Part shown: positions 20,151 to 31,471 of the stretch, piece after piece
Layout: each line of letters starts with the position of its first letter
Position numbering within the stretch: position 1 is the first letter of the stretch
Origin: Jimgerdemannia flammicorona
Taxonomy: Eukaryota; Mucoromycota; Endogonomycetes; Endogonales; Endogonaceae
Length of the DNA stretch: 35,267 nt
Direction of reading: 5' to 3'
NCBI GenBank assembly: GCA_003990745.1
Contig: RBNI01000259.1
Coordinates: 1 to 35,267 of the forward strand
Notes under the pieces: generated by a model
Seen by the model: only the letters and a program-made list of their open reading frames with translations
Told to the model about the DNA's origin: nothing
Database searches by the model: none
Position numbers and translations under genes: made by a program

Positions 20151-20304
20151 TATTGAAATATATAGGTTACAACTCGATATATGGTGGCGCAGTCTTCCTT
20201 GACTACGTCATCATGTAAACGTCACTAATGGTGACGCGTAAAAGCATGTAAGAATTAGCAATAAATACTTTGCTTCTCTCTCCAAACTTCCACATTCCAC
20301 AACA
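20151..20304 (+). repeat. Copia 5' LTR
   Basis: 154 bp; contains AATAAATACTTTGC near the end and repeats ACGTCA / ACGTCACT words that look like CRE-type sites. Confidence 0.93.
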
Positions 20305-20318
20305 GGTTATGAGCCCCG
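20305..20318 (+). other. Copia primer binding site (initiator tRNA-Met anticodon arm)
   Basis: GGTTATGAGCCCCG directly follows the LTR. Its complement, CGGGGCTCATAACC, has the form of the eukaryotic initiator tRNA-Met anticodon stem and loop with CAT at the anticodon. Priming from an internal half of this tRNA is known for Drosophila copia and yeast Ty5. Confidence 0.75.
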
Positions 20319-20370
20319 CTTAGCAGCTCTAATACACCCCTCTTATACATACGCTACACTACGCTATACA

Positions 20371-21453
20371 ATGGCTACTAGTTCAAGCAGTGCTAGCAGC
20401 ATACCGCCAAGTCCTGGTAACACGAACACAAACACAGCCGGAACGGGTTTCGCTTCCATGATGACGAACATTCTGGCAGTGGCACCAACATCAACAGTAA
20501 AGAGGACGATTCCTGTCTTTGATGGTAAGGACTATGCCATATGGGCATATCATATGAAGAATCTCCTTGAAGAATGCGGTTTGGAGGACTACTGGAAGCC
20601 ACAGGTGCAAGTAATGACATACGATGCCGCAAAAGATCACAAAGCACTAAGGGAGATTATGTTCACCCTTTCGAACGCACAAATGAAGCTGGTAATCAAT
20701 GCTACGACGGCGAATGAAGCCTGGGAGATTTTACGCAATCACCATCAACAGGCATCCGCGTCAAACAGATTCCACTTAAAGGCGCAACTATTCAATCTTC
20801 GAATTAATTCCAAGGAGAGCATCTGGGACTACGCCAATCAAGTTGATGAGCTGGTGAATCAAGTGAATTCCCTTACATCTACGCTGGCGGACACCATCAA
20901 GGATGAAGACAAGGTCCTGGCTCTTATACGAGGCCTTCCCAAAGCGTATAACGTGGTTGTTGCTGCTATGAGGGAATCCGGCAGATTATCAGATTATAAG
21001 CACGTCGTCACAAGCCTTTTAAATGAGGAAACAAGGCTAGGCAGCAACAATGCCAACAAGGAATACAACGAGAAAGCATTCTACGGCGGAATACGTGGAC
21101 GAGGCAAAGGCAAGCTGAACAAAGGTCGAGGCCAGCAATACGAGAAATTCAATGGTAAATGCTTTTACTATAATAAGCGTGGACATCGTGAGCAGGACTG
21201 CAACTGCAAGAAGAAGAAAAAAGGTGGCCAACAGCAAGGACAACAGCAGGCAAACACGGTGGATGCCAATAATGAAAACAGCGATGGCGGAGGTCTATTC
21301 TTCGTAGAAGCGGAGACCTATCCATATGCAGAAACCATTGAAATAGGAACCAACTGCCAGTTCCACCAACACCAGTTGCAGATGCAATTCCACCAGTTTG
21401 ACATCTACAAATCCTGGTCAACAAAACACTTTTCAGACAGTGAAAAATGGTGA
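20371..21453 (+). pseudogene. Copia gag
   Basis: ATG at 20371, 66 bp after the LTR. Domain: RTIPVFDGKDYAIWAYHMKN near residue 50 is the usual copia gag start (Retrotran_gag_2/UBN2 type), then SNAQMKLVINATTANEAWEI and FHLKAQLFNLRINSKESI, ending in a basic Gly/Arg region and a zinc knuckle CFYYNKRGHREQDC in which the second Cys reads Tyr (TGT to TAT). After about 21340 the frame runs out of register with pol and stops at 21453. The Pro/Ser linker between gag and protease is where the frame change lies; exact base not determined. Confidence 0.88.
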
Positions 21454-24400
21454 CGTCAATGTCAGCGCCAGCGCAAATGTAAGCTATATGCCGAACAGCG
21501 CTTATGCATGCAGCGAAGAGGTCTGGCTCATGGATTCGGGTGCAACACAGCATATGATGGCTCACCGGGAGTGGTTCTCTACGTACGAGAAGTTTGAGCA
21601 TCCCATACCTATCAAGCTAGGCAACAATAACGTCATTTACGCTCAAGGGAAAGGCAATGTAGGCATACATCTACATGGAAATGTTGATGAACCTTCAGGC
21701 ACCTTCGTGGACGTACTATACATTCCAGATATAGGCAAGAACCTCTTCTTGATAGGCCGGATGATGGCTCGTGGGGACAGAGGAGTAAATATATGCCTGA
21801 ATGGTGTAACGGTAATCAATCTGAAGAACAATAATGAGTTAATGTACACATCGAAAAAGGGGAATCTATACATAATCAATGGCACGCTGAGTAGCGCTAC
21901 ATCTGCATATTCTGCAACTATGACAGGAGAGGATTTCTGGCGTATAATGTATGAATGCTTAGGACATATCGGTAAAATGAGTCTCGAACGGATGGTAAGG
22001 AGTAAGTCCATGTATGGTTTACTGGACTATATGCCACCGGATTTCTTTTGCGATAGATGCGCGGCAAACAAGGCTTCCCGGCAACCTTTTTAGGAACGAA
22101 CGAAGCAAGCAGCCGGCATTCTCGATTTGATTCATACAGATATTTGTGGCCCCATGTGAATGGCATCACACTCTGGGAAGAAGTATTTTATTACATTCAT
22201 TGATGATTATACACGCAAAGTCCATGTATATCTCATTGCGGGGAAAAATAAGGCATTTGACAAATTCCAGGAATTCAAGGCAGCCATGGAGAACGAGACG
22301 GGACGTAGAATACGAATCCTACACTCAGATAATGGCAAAGAATACGTCAACAAAGGTTTCAGACACTTCTTGAAGAAGAACGGTATACAGCACTCTACGA
22401 CAGCCCCTTATACACCTCAGCAAAATGGCGTGGCGGAACGATTCAATCGAACGGTAGTGGAAATGGCTAGAACAATGATGAATATAGCTGGCTTACCAAA
22501 GTCCTTTTGGGCGGAAGCGGTGAATACGGCGGCATATATTCGAAATCGTTGTTTCTCTCAAGCTCTAAGCAAGGATCCCAGCAAGCAATCCAGGAATGAC
22601 AGCAATCTTACCCCTGAGGAATTATGGAGTGGATCCAAGCCTGACATTTCACACTTACGCATATTCGAAAGCAAGGCATACATTCTGGACAAAGGTGGCA
22701 ACCGAGGCAAGTTCGAACCTAAGGTAGATAAGCATATATTTCTTGGATACGATGGAGTGGAATACAGACTTTGGAACCCGCAGAAACGACGTATGATCAT
22801 TTTACGCGACGTACAGTTCAAGGAGACTAAGCAGGAAATTTACGTGGAAATTCCTATCGCGAATCTGACGGTAAATCCGATGGTAAATTCGATGGTACAG
22901 CCAACAACATCTATACCCGGAACGTCACTGAAGACTATGCTAAAGACATCCTTGGGACCTACGCCAACGAAAACGCAACCCATTCAAATGGAAATGAAGT
23001 TGCAAGAACCAAGGATAACGGAAATTACAGATGAGGATGACGAAGAGGATACCTTTCCGAAGGGTAAGAAGAAGCGCAAATCTGGGATGGATAACGAAAT
23101 CCAAGCAGATCTGGGAAATTACTGGAACCCACCCAAGTCATCTCGTCACAAACAACATCACGTGAACTATGCCTGCAAATGCGCTTACATAGCAATGACC
23201 GGTGAGCCAGCACACTACGACGAAGCCATTCATTCGAACGATAAGAAGAAGTAGAGAAGGGCTATGGACGAGGAGTACAGTTCGCTCATCGAAAACAACA
23301 CTTGGGATCTAGTAAGCCTTCCAGCAGAACAACAAGCTATAGGATCGAAGTGGGTCTACAAGATCAAGCGTAAGGCTAACGGCAACATAGAACGGTATAA
23401 GGCTCGATTTGTAGCAAAGGGGTACTCGCAAGGCTATGGCGTAGACTACGACGAGACATTTTCCCCGGTATTTAAGTTGACTTCACTTAGAATACTTCTT
23501 GTGATCGGAGCCAAGTACGACTACGAAATACACCAAATGGATATAAAGACAGCGTTCTTGAATGGTGATATAGACACGGAGTTATATGTTCTTCAACCAC
23601 AAGGATACGAACTATACGACAACAACAGAAACGAGCTCGTATGTAAATTATGCAAAGGGCTCTACGGAATCAAGCAAGTGGCAAGGTTGTGGAATCGAAA
23701 GATCGATGGATATCTCCTAGACAATGGATTCAAGCATTGTGAAGCCGATCCATGCATATACACCCGACATACATCCTCAGGAATGGTATACCTGGGAATT
23801 TGGGTTGATGATATTATTTTAGTCAGAACGGCAAGTGAAATCAATGACATAAAGGCTACACTACGCCAGGAATTCAAAATGACGGACTTAGGCGAAGTGT
23901 CCTATCTCCTTGGAATATCAATTACACATAACAGGCGCGAGCGCGCTATACACCTAATGCAAGCTACATACATTCGAAATATTCTTGAGCAATTCAGGAT
24001 GAGTGAATGCAAACCAGTCAGGACACCTATGGAAATATTTGTGAAACTAAAGAAGTCTGACACTACGCCCGAGGGAAATGACATCCCCTATCGACAAGCC
24101 GTGGGATCCCTCATGTATCTTATACAAGGGACGAGACCTGATATCTCTTTTGCGGTAAACAAAGTGGCGTAGTATTCTTCATGCTATGACAATAGTCATT
24201 GGACAGCAATCAAGCGAATTTTCAGGTATATCAAAGGAACTGCGGACTATACGCTCAGTTTGGGTGGTGATAATGGGCAAAGCGGGAGTACTATATACCT
24301 ATTCAGTTCTTGTGACACCGATTGGGCCAGCGACTTAGATGACAGAAGGTCTACGACTGGATACATCTTTAAAGTAAACAACGGAGCCATTTCGTGGCAA

Positions 24401-24784
24401 ACGTGTAAGCAACCTTCAGTGGCAACATCCTCTATGCAAGCGGAATATCAAGCATTGTCAACGGCAACAAAGGAGGCTATTTGGCTTCGAGAACTGTTAA
24501 AGGAGCTGGGATACAAGCAACGGCACTCTACGCTACTCCAGCAAGATAACCAATCAACGATTGCTTTGGCGAAGAACTCTATACATTACGCCAGAACGAA
24601 ACACATTGACATACAGCACCATTTCATATGTGAATATGTGGAAAACGGCACTATACACCTTGAATATACCCCAACAGAATATATAACGGTGGATTCATTG
24701 ACTAAAGCCCTTCCAAAGGCAAAGTTTGACTTATGCATAAAGGGAATGGGAGTTACAGCGGTGAAAACTATACGCCAGCAATAA
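21398..24784 (+). pseudogene. Copia pol: protease, integrase, reverse transcriptase, RNase H
   Basis: One frame from about 21398 to TAA at 24782-24784 with four internal stops: TAG 22091-22093, TGA 22157-22159, TAG 23252-23254 and TAG 24170-24172. Protease: WLMDSGATQHMM. Integrase: zinc part with CLGHIGKMS and CDRCAANKA, core with LIHTDICGPM, LHSDNGKEY and PQQNGVAERFNR (D, D, E all present). A variable linker with acidic DEDDEEDTF follows. RT: NTWDLVSLP, KARFVAKGYSQ, DIKTAFLNGD and WVDDIILV with both Asp present. RNase H: DTDWASDLDDRRSTTGY, SSMQAEYQAL, RTKHIDIQHHF. Nearly all catalytic residues survive, consistent with a recent insertion later hit by C-to-T changes. Confidence 0.95.
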
Positions 24785-25072
24785 AAACAGTAACAATAGT
24801 GAGCTATACGGAAGTATTTCAGTGGATCAATTTCGAAATCTATTTCATATTCAATGCATTTCTTTTCCCTATCGCTACATTGCAGATTTCTATCAACATT
24901 GCTCATCTACGAATGTTCACATCTCTACTTTTCAACCTATTTTTCAAGCTTTAAGCAGGCAATTCGAATGTTTTTCGGTTTCTAGATAGTGGTCTGAACA
25001 TTACAGCAAGATTTGCAGTGGTTATAGCTTAGTATTGCAGTTTGGGTATTTGCATATCTCGTTGAGTGGGAG
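24785..25072 (+). other. Copia 3' untranslated region with polypurine tract
   Basis: No gene. GAGTGGGAG at 25064-25072 directly precedes the 3' LTR and is the plus-strand primer. Confidence 0.8.
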
Positions 25073-25226
25073 TATTGAAATATGTAGGTTACAACTCGAT
25101 ATATGGTGGCGCAGCCTTCCTTGACTACGTCATCATGTAAACGTCACTAATGGCGACACATAAAAGCGCGTAAGAATTAGCAATAAATACTTTGCTTCTC
25201 TCTCCAAACTTCTACATTCCACAACA
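25073..25226 (+). repeat. Copia 3' LTR
   Basis: 154 bp, same length as the 5' LTR; eight transition differences, several at CpG positions that remain CG in one copy only. Confidence 0.93.
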
Positions 25227-25323
25227 CTGTACAACCATCAGTACCAACCCCGGAACTTAGTAGTTTTAGTTATTGGAATTTATATTTAGCTTTATATCTT
25301 AGCAACTATTGAATTATATTTTG

Positions 25324-25330
25324 TATAAAT
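25324..25330 (+). promoter_or_regulatory. TATA box P2 of A2 5' LTR
   Basis: TATAAAT with AATAAA at 25351-25356 downstream. About 350 bp before gag. Separated from P1 and the LTR reading frame by the copia insertion. Confidence 0.5.
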
Positions 25331-25561
25331 ATCCCTCTTATTTTCTCTAAAATAAAGTCAGTTCCAGTTTCACTTATACATACTTCCTTGCAAGCAATCT
25401 AAGAGATAACAAGACAGTTAAAGATAAGAAGTTTAAGGACTATAAGATCTTGGGAAGGCACTCCAATAAGAACTTGCTTATAACAAACTTGAGTTAGTCT
25501 AAGAGATATACCTTGAAGAGAATCTGGCATATTTGAAGGACTCAGCGACCACTATGTGACA

Positions 25562-25581
25562 ACTTGGTGCCCATTGGCTGG
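25562..25581 (+). other. Candidate primer binding site of gypsy A2
   Basis: ACTTGGTGCCCATTGGCTGG directly after the 5' LTR, the same as in A1; tRNA partner not identified. Confidence 0.45.
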
Positions 25582-25681
25582 TGATTTAAGATGAATCCCT
25601 CACTTTCAAGCTGAAAAATGAACAACCCCCACAACAACTACTCTGACTACAAGAATCACCCCTGCAAGAATTCAAGACAAG

Positions 25682-27017
25682 ATGGAAATACACCCCCCCT
25701 CATTCTATGGATATACTACTGAAGAGTCAATCCTGACCTTTATTGAAGACTTTGAACAATTTGCTGCCATATGAGCCCTTGGTGTGGATGCTCAATTAGC
25801 TGTTCTACCAGTCAGCCTTAGAGGACCTGCCAGAGATAAGTTCAATATAGCTACTATTGCTGATGCTGGTGCAGCCAAACTTGCCAACATGAAGGTCTTC
25901 CTCAGAATAACATATTATACTGAAGAGATCAAGCAAGCTCTCAAGAATCAACTCAATACTATCTGCCAGGGACTTAGTGAAGATCCATACCCAAATCTGC
26001 CACCAGATTGTCTTGACCGACTATGATGACCATCTCAAGGAACAAATAGCGGATTCAACCTTCCTCAAAGGAGTTCACCCTGAAATTGCCCTAGCAATCT
26101 GGTCTACTGACCCTTGATCAGAAAGTGGTCTTTGCACAGAGGCCAGACATCCTGCTGAACACTCAATGGAGAAAATAACTGGCATCAAGATGGAGCCATC
26201 AAAGCTAACTAGTATCTTACCTGCCACAGTAGTAAACAGACAACCAACCCTACCTACCCCCAAGACAGTCAAAGCTGACCCAGTGGAAGAACTTGCCAAG
26301 CAGTTTGCCAAAATGACTGCACACCTTGGTGATGTTGTTAGAGAAGTCCAAAGCACCAACAGGAGACCAGTGCAGAGATTTGCAGCTGCTATAGAAGAAT
26401 GCAATATCACATGCTTCAGATGTAGAGAAGAAGGCCACTATGCAAAGAATTGCATAACCAAAACAAGATGCAAGGCCCAACCAAGTAATGCTAGCAGAAC
26501 CAGAGAACAAACCAATACAGTAGTCATTGAGGAGATTGGTGACACTGATGATGAAGAATATTATGAGGAGCTCAAATTCTATCCTGCTACTGAAGGTACT
26601 AGAACCCAGTCCAAGTCCTATGACAAGAAGAGCAATAGCAAGCCAGTTGGAAGACCAAAGAAGACCCCAGCTGTCACTATTCAAAGCAAGACTCAATCTG
26701 AGGAGATTGATCAAGACATGGAGTTAGATGAAGCTACCTGCCAAATCATTGAAGGCACTACTCCAGTCTCAGAAGAAAGTGAAAGCAAGAAGGAACAGAA
26801 GCTGCACAAGACCAAGATCCACCAGTATGATATCTATAAGGACCTTAAGGAACAGAAGGTCAATGCTACCTTTGGACAGCTAGCTGAAGTCCCTGTCTTC
26901 AGACAGCAGTTGAGAGTAGGACTTGTAACTACCACCAAGAATCAAGAGTACAAGATTGTAGAAGCTCACAATGCACAAGAAGAATCTGAGAACTCAGGTG
27001 AAGAATCTGAAGACTAG
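25682..27017 (+). pseudogene. Gypsy A2 gag with CCHC knuckle
   Basis: ATG at 25682; TGA at 25772-25774 is shared with A1. The capsid part (PVSLRGPARDKF, YYTEEIKQALKNQL) is broken by three deletions of about 11, 11 and 10 bp between 25983 and 26145 relative to A1, shifting the frame. From 26166 the frame is open for 283 codons: zinc knuckle CFRCREEGHYAKNC near residue 78, acidic DTDDEEYYEELKF, basic GRPKKTP, and a run to EESENSGEESED before TAG. A2 reads on into the protease in the same frame after this single stop. Confidence 0.87.
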
Positions 27018-28485
27018 CACAAGATATCAGCCTATACCCCCTGCTAGATCAAAGACTGTATCTTTAATGTCATCATCAATACTGGTGCTGGAGGATGCCT
27101 CATGAACAAGAAGGCAATTGACTGCCTAGGTTGGGATATTGAAGAGTCCACTAAGATGGTCTATTATGTCACAGCAGATAGTATATGAGCTACTCCCCTT
27201 GGCAAAATCCGAGAAGTCTCCATCAAGATAGGAGGAGCTACTATCTCAGTAGATGTGATTGTTATAAGCACCACTAACTATGACATCCTCATTGACAACT
27301 AATGGCTTTACAAGGCCAGGGCCATTATTGACCTCAATGTCCAGAAGATACAGATCAACTACAGAGAAAGAAAGGTACAAGTCTCTATCAATGTCCACAA
27401 AGGAGTTCTACCAGACATGGAGGAAGGAGATGAAGAGGACACAGAGGTCTTCATGCACTCGGGGAATAAGAACAAGAGCAAGACACCCAAGCTCACAGAT
27501 GAGTAGTGGTACAACAAGATCATCAATAGCTATGCCCCTCAAGGAAGATGCCCCCATGGTACTAGGATGTACTGCTCCAAACACCTGAATGACTGCTGGT
27601 CCTATATCAGTGAAGTCAGGAAAATCTGCCAACAGAAACATGAGCAAGAAGCCACTGAAGCAAAAAGGAAAGCCGAAGAAGATGACCAGCCCCCAGAGCT
27701 TCAAGCTGACAGCAATGATGAGGAGGAACAAGAATCAGACATCACTCTCAAGATCAAGAAGTTTTATCCCAAAGCTAAGATCCCAGAATACAAGACTAAA
27801 GGAGTCATAGGAATAGACCTTGTCAGCATTCAAGATGCTACCCTTGAACCACAGACCACCACTCTACTTGGCACTGAAATTGGAGTCAAGTTACCAGAGA
27901 ACCATACTGGAATTATCAAGACTAGGAGCAGTCTGGCCAAAAGTGAAATCTCAGTCAAAGGAGGAGTAATTGACCCTGATTACACTGGCGAGATCTTTCT
28001 CATAGTCAGAAATCGCAACCACACCACTCTCTTCGAAGTCAAGAAGTATGACAGGATTGGCCAGATACTGATCCACAAAATCAAGAAACCTAAGATCATT
28101 GAAGCCATCAAACTCATCAAGACCAAGAGAGGAGAACAAGGCTTTAGATCTACTGGAAGAGGAGCCTATGCTGCCATCAAGATTACTGAACTTGAGCACA
28201 AGAAAGACAAGTACCAGAACAAGCACACATATACCATTGGAGAAAACTTTCCCCTGGAGGAACAACTTCTCAAGATCCTGCACCAGAATGAAGGAGTACT
28301 TGCTACAGACTTCAGGAATATCCATAATCAAGAACCCAAGTACTACCATGAAGTTGACACTAGTGATACCAAGCCCATCTACCAGAAAGCCAGACCTATA
28401 CCATCTGCCTATAGAGAATGGCTGCGAGCAGAACTCAAAGAAATGGAAGAAGCCAGAATCATCAAGCAAGCTATCAGCCCTGGGC
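27018..28485 (+). pseudogene. Gypsy A2 protease, Cys-rich linker and dUTPase
   Basis: Same frame as the gag C-terminus. Protease active site reads INTGAGG (Asp to Asn), then GKIREVSIKIGGATI and YDILIDN. TGA 27186-27188 is shared with A1. The Cys/His cluster spans the start of the open stretch at 27567. dUTPase at about 27750-28165: GVIGIDLVS, RSSLA, VIDPDYTGEI, RIGQILI and RGEQGFRSTG, where the last motif has Arg for the Gly in A1. A 1-nt loss near 28485 (ISPGPHP versus ISPLASPI in A1) ends the frame. Comparison with A1 shows that protease, dUTPase and RT were one polyprotein. Confidence 0.87.
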
Positions 28486-29840
28486 CTCACCCATTGTCCT
28501 TGCCCCAAAGAAAGGAAGCAAGTCTGGAGAGTTTGCGCCAAGACTCTGTATTAACTATAGAAAGCTCAATGCCATCACTAGAAGGATAGGCAACCCTTGC
28601 CAAATATTCAAGAAATCTTTACCACTCTTGAAAGCAAAGCCAAATACTATACCACCTTGGATCTGTTCTCAGGTTTTCATCAGATTGGGCTCACTCAAGA
28701 TGCCAGTGAGAAATCAGCCTTCATCATACCTGATGTCACCTATATCTACCTACAAATGCCATTTGGAATGTATAATGCCCCAGCAAGTTTCCAGTGAATG
28801 ATGAACAGAGTCTTCAGCAATGAGATTGGAAAATGGCTCTTTGTCTATGTTGATAATGTGATCATCTTCAACAATATAGCATGGGAACATATCAATCACA
28901 TACAGCTAGCCCTCAAGAGGCTCAAGGAGTATGGCCTCTACATCAAGCCCAAGAAATGCAAGTTTGCAGCTCAAGAAATTGCCTACCTAGGACACCTCAT
29001 CAACCAGACCAGAATCCACACAGACCCCATGAAGATCAAGGCTGTTGCAGTCTACCCGAGACCCAGAACAACCACAGAAGTCCATGTCTTCCTTGGACTG
29101 GTCAGCTACTATAGAAGATTCATCAAAGGATACTCCAACATTGCAGCACCTATCTACAAGCTACTGAAGAAGGAGACCAAATTTGAATAGACTAAGGAGT
29201 GCCAAGAAATCTTCAATGAACTCAAGACCAGGTTGACCTAAGCACCTATCCTCAGAAGACCAGTTTGGAACCTAGAATTCATCCTGCAGACAGATGCCAG
29301 TGCTATAGGACTTGGAGCAGTCCTAGCTCAGAAGAAAGATGGACATGAATATGTCATCTCCTATGTAAGCCAAGGTACCTGTGGAGCAGAACAGAACTAT
29401 GAGTTATGCAAGCTTGAATGCTTAGCAGTAGTTTGGGCAGTAGACAAGTTCCACTACTACCTAGCTAGGAAATACTTCACTATTCAAACAGATCACTCTG
29501 CTCTTGCCTGGCTATTCCACACTCTGAACCCCAAAGGAATATATGCCAGATAGATCTACAAGCTGCAAGAGTATAACTGTACTATCAAGCACCACTTAGA
29601 AAAGACCAACACCAATGCCAATGTACTCTCAAGGACACCTCAAAACATCCCCATCAAGACTATTCAACATGAATAAGGAGCTATACTATGGATTAATCAG
29701 CTACCTTGGGCAGTGGAAGATGCTCAACCACCTTGAACCCTGGACAACCACCATCATCAACTGGACTTGGAAATAGTTTGAACTAGACAACACTACACTC
29801 AGAAAAGGAGGAAAACTAGTAATACCCGAATACAAGAAGT
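28486..29840 (+). pseudogene. Gypsy A2 reverse transcriptase and RNase H
   Basis: RT pieces: LCINYRKLNAI, LDLFSGFHQIGL, LQMPFGMYNAPASFQ and FVYVDNVIIF, the last with Asn in place of the second catalytic Asp. TGA at 28796-28798 splits FQ from MMNRV; TAG at 29188-29190 (KFE-TKE) is shared with A1. RNase H: FILQTDASAIG, LECLAVVWAVDKFHYYLA, IQTDHSALAW. TAA at 29674-29676 is also shared. The continuation resembles A1 throughout. Confidence 0.87.
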
Positions 29841-29848
29841 ATTAAGTA

Positions 29849-30880
29849 ATGAAGGAAATACACAAGCAAGGACACCTAGGAGGAACCAACACATATGACA
29901 AAGCAAGAAGAACCATGTGGTGGCCCAAAATGGAAGAAGACCTGTGTCAATTTGTCAAAGAGTGTGACAAGTGCCAAAAACAGAAACAAGATCAGCAAGA
30001 CCAGGCACCCAGGTCATCAAGAATTGAGCCTATCTCCTTCCACCACATCGCAATAGATATCATTGGACCACTACCAGTAACACTATCAGGAAATCGCTAT
30101 ATTATAGTTATTGTAGACCTCTTCACCAAATGGATAGAGGCAGGAGCATTACAAGAAGCCAATGCCCTCTCTATAGCTGACTTCCTGCACTGAGAAATCA
30201 TCTGCTGCTATAAGACACTAAAGCAAATCACAACAGACCATGAAATGGAATTTGTCAATGGATTCCACAAGATAATATATCAGAAATACAAGATCCAGCA
30301 CATCAAGACCACTGCATACCACCCTTAAGGAAATGGACAGATAGAGAGAACCAACAAGACCCTCAAGAATATCCTAGCAAAGATCTCAGAGACATATGAG
30401 AATTGGGATAACTATCTCCCAACCACCCTCTCTGTCCTATGAGATATATGGTTACAGAGCACACACTTTACTCCAAGAGAGCTGCTCTTCAGAGAAGAAG
30501 ATTCTGATAAAACCTTAGCTACAAATCTAGACCTAACTTGGAGATGGGTTGATGCAGAAATCTGAAGACTATACCAAATTAGGAAGAAGGCTGAAGATTA
30601 CATCACTAAGTCACAAGTACTGACAAGGAAGAATGTGGAAAAGAATTACAAGACCCTAGAACTCATCCGAATTGGAGAAAAGGTTCTACTGTATCGAAAT
30701 ATGGTAGAAGCCTCATGGTCATGAAAACTGGAGCCCAAATAGGAAGGACCCTTCTACATGCAAGATATCAAGGGAATCACCTTTTGGTTTAGAAAAATCT
30801 CAGGGACCATACTGCCTACTACAGTATACAGGAACAGACTCAAGAAGTACCATGAACCTATACAAGAGAAGTAAAACATA
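29849..30880 (+). pseudogene. Gypsy A2 integrase
   Basis: Zinc-binding part HKQGHLGGTNTYDKAR with CDKCQKQ complete, core FHHIAIDIIGPLP, QITTDHEMEF and GNGQ-ERTNKTLK, so three acidic core residues remain. TGA at 30191-30193, 30440-30442 and 30722-30724 match A1 stops; TAA near 30328 and others are private. C-terminal KLEPK...GPFYMQDI and YRNRLKKYHEP. No chromodomain recognised. Would insert the element cDNA; the palindromic 4-bp duplication at both family A copies is its footprint. Confidence 0.87.
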
Positions 30881-31229
30881 ATGACTGCCTGCAAGGTTCT
30901 AGTCTGCGAATCATAACAGCATGTCCCATGACCAGTAGGCTATCTGTCTGGACCATTCTCTAAGGGATATGGCACTGGCAATTACTCATCCATAAGACTT
31001 TCGAAGTCAGAGGAGTTTGAACCATCAACTGATTGGTCAAGATCAGAATCAGGCCCTTGCTCTATATGAAGGGAGTCACCCTTCACCATTATGTCAAAAT
31101 ACAAAGGGAAGACACCAGCCTATAAATATCACTTTTCGACCCCTTGCTAGAGATTATGGGATCAGCAAATTTTTCAGGACTGGACCAATGAATAAGGACA
31201 CTCAGGAAGATCCTTATTCAGGAGAAAGA
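30881..31229 (+). other. Gypsy A2 region between integrase and 3' LTR, with polypurine tract
   Basis: About 350 bp without a recognised gene; a short open stretch crossing into the LTR is not conserved. GGAGAAAGA at 31221-31229 abuts the LTR and is the polypurine tract, in agreement with AGGAGGAAGA in A1. Confidence 0.7.
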
Positions 31230-31384
31230 TGTAATGGTGACCCTAGAATGATAACATCAGCACAGGAGACAGCCTTTTCTTGCAAGCCACCAGATTGGAG
31301 CACAAGAAGATTATATGGTATGCAAGATGAGCAATGATGACCAACTGTAAGTCATTGTGACCACAGCACAAGCATCCTAAAGAA

Positions 31385-31390
31385 TATAAA
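31385..31390 (+). promoter_or_regulatory. TATA box P1 of A2 3' LTR
   Basis: GAATATAAAAGAAGG, 82 bp before ATG 31472. Confidence 0.5.
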
Positions 31391-31471
31391 AGAAGGATCA
31401 AGGAACTGCAGTAGCACTAACCAATAAGAACCACCAATCCCAAAATAGCTCAAAGACTTACTACAAATGAA

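Larger units (their letters stand above)
20151..25226 (+). mobile_element. Ty1/copia element nested in gypsy A2 5' LTR
   Basis: 5076 bp with 154-bp LTRs (20151-20304 and 25073-25226), starting TATTG and ending CAACA (TGTTG would be the exact inverted partner), 5-bp duplication CTGTA. Inside: primer site, gag, protease, integrase, RT and RNase H, the copia order with integrase before RT. LTRs differ at 8 of 154 positions, all transitions. CpG is common, unlike the surroundings, so it is the youngest insertion here. Four in-frame stops and a frameshift make it inactive. Confidence 0.97.
18960..25561 (+). repeat. Gypsy A2 5' LTR, split by copia
   Basis: Left part 18960-20150 and right part 25232-25561 (with CTGTA duplicated), 1521 bp without the insert. 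The break falls after the LTR reading frame and its 35-bp repeats and before the second TATA box. Confidence 0.92.

Noticed and set aside
31017..31337. Plus-strand frame crossing the start of the A2 3' LTR
   Set aside because: Not conserved in A1 (stops), has no recognisable domain and crosses the polypurine tract.
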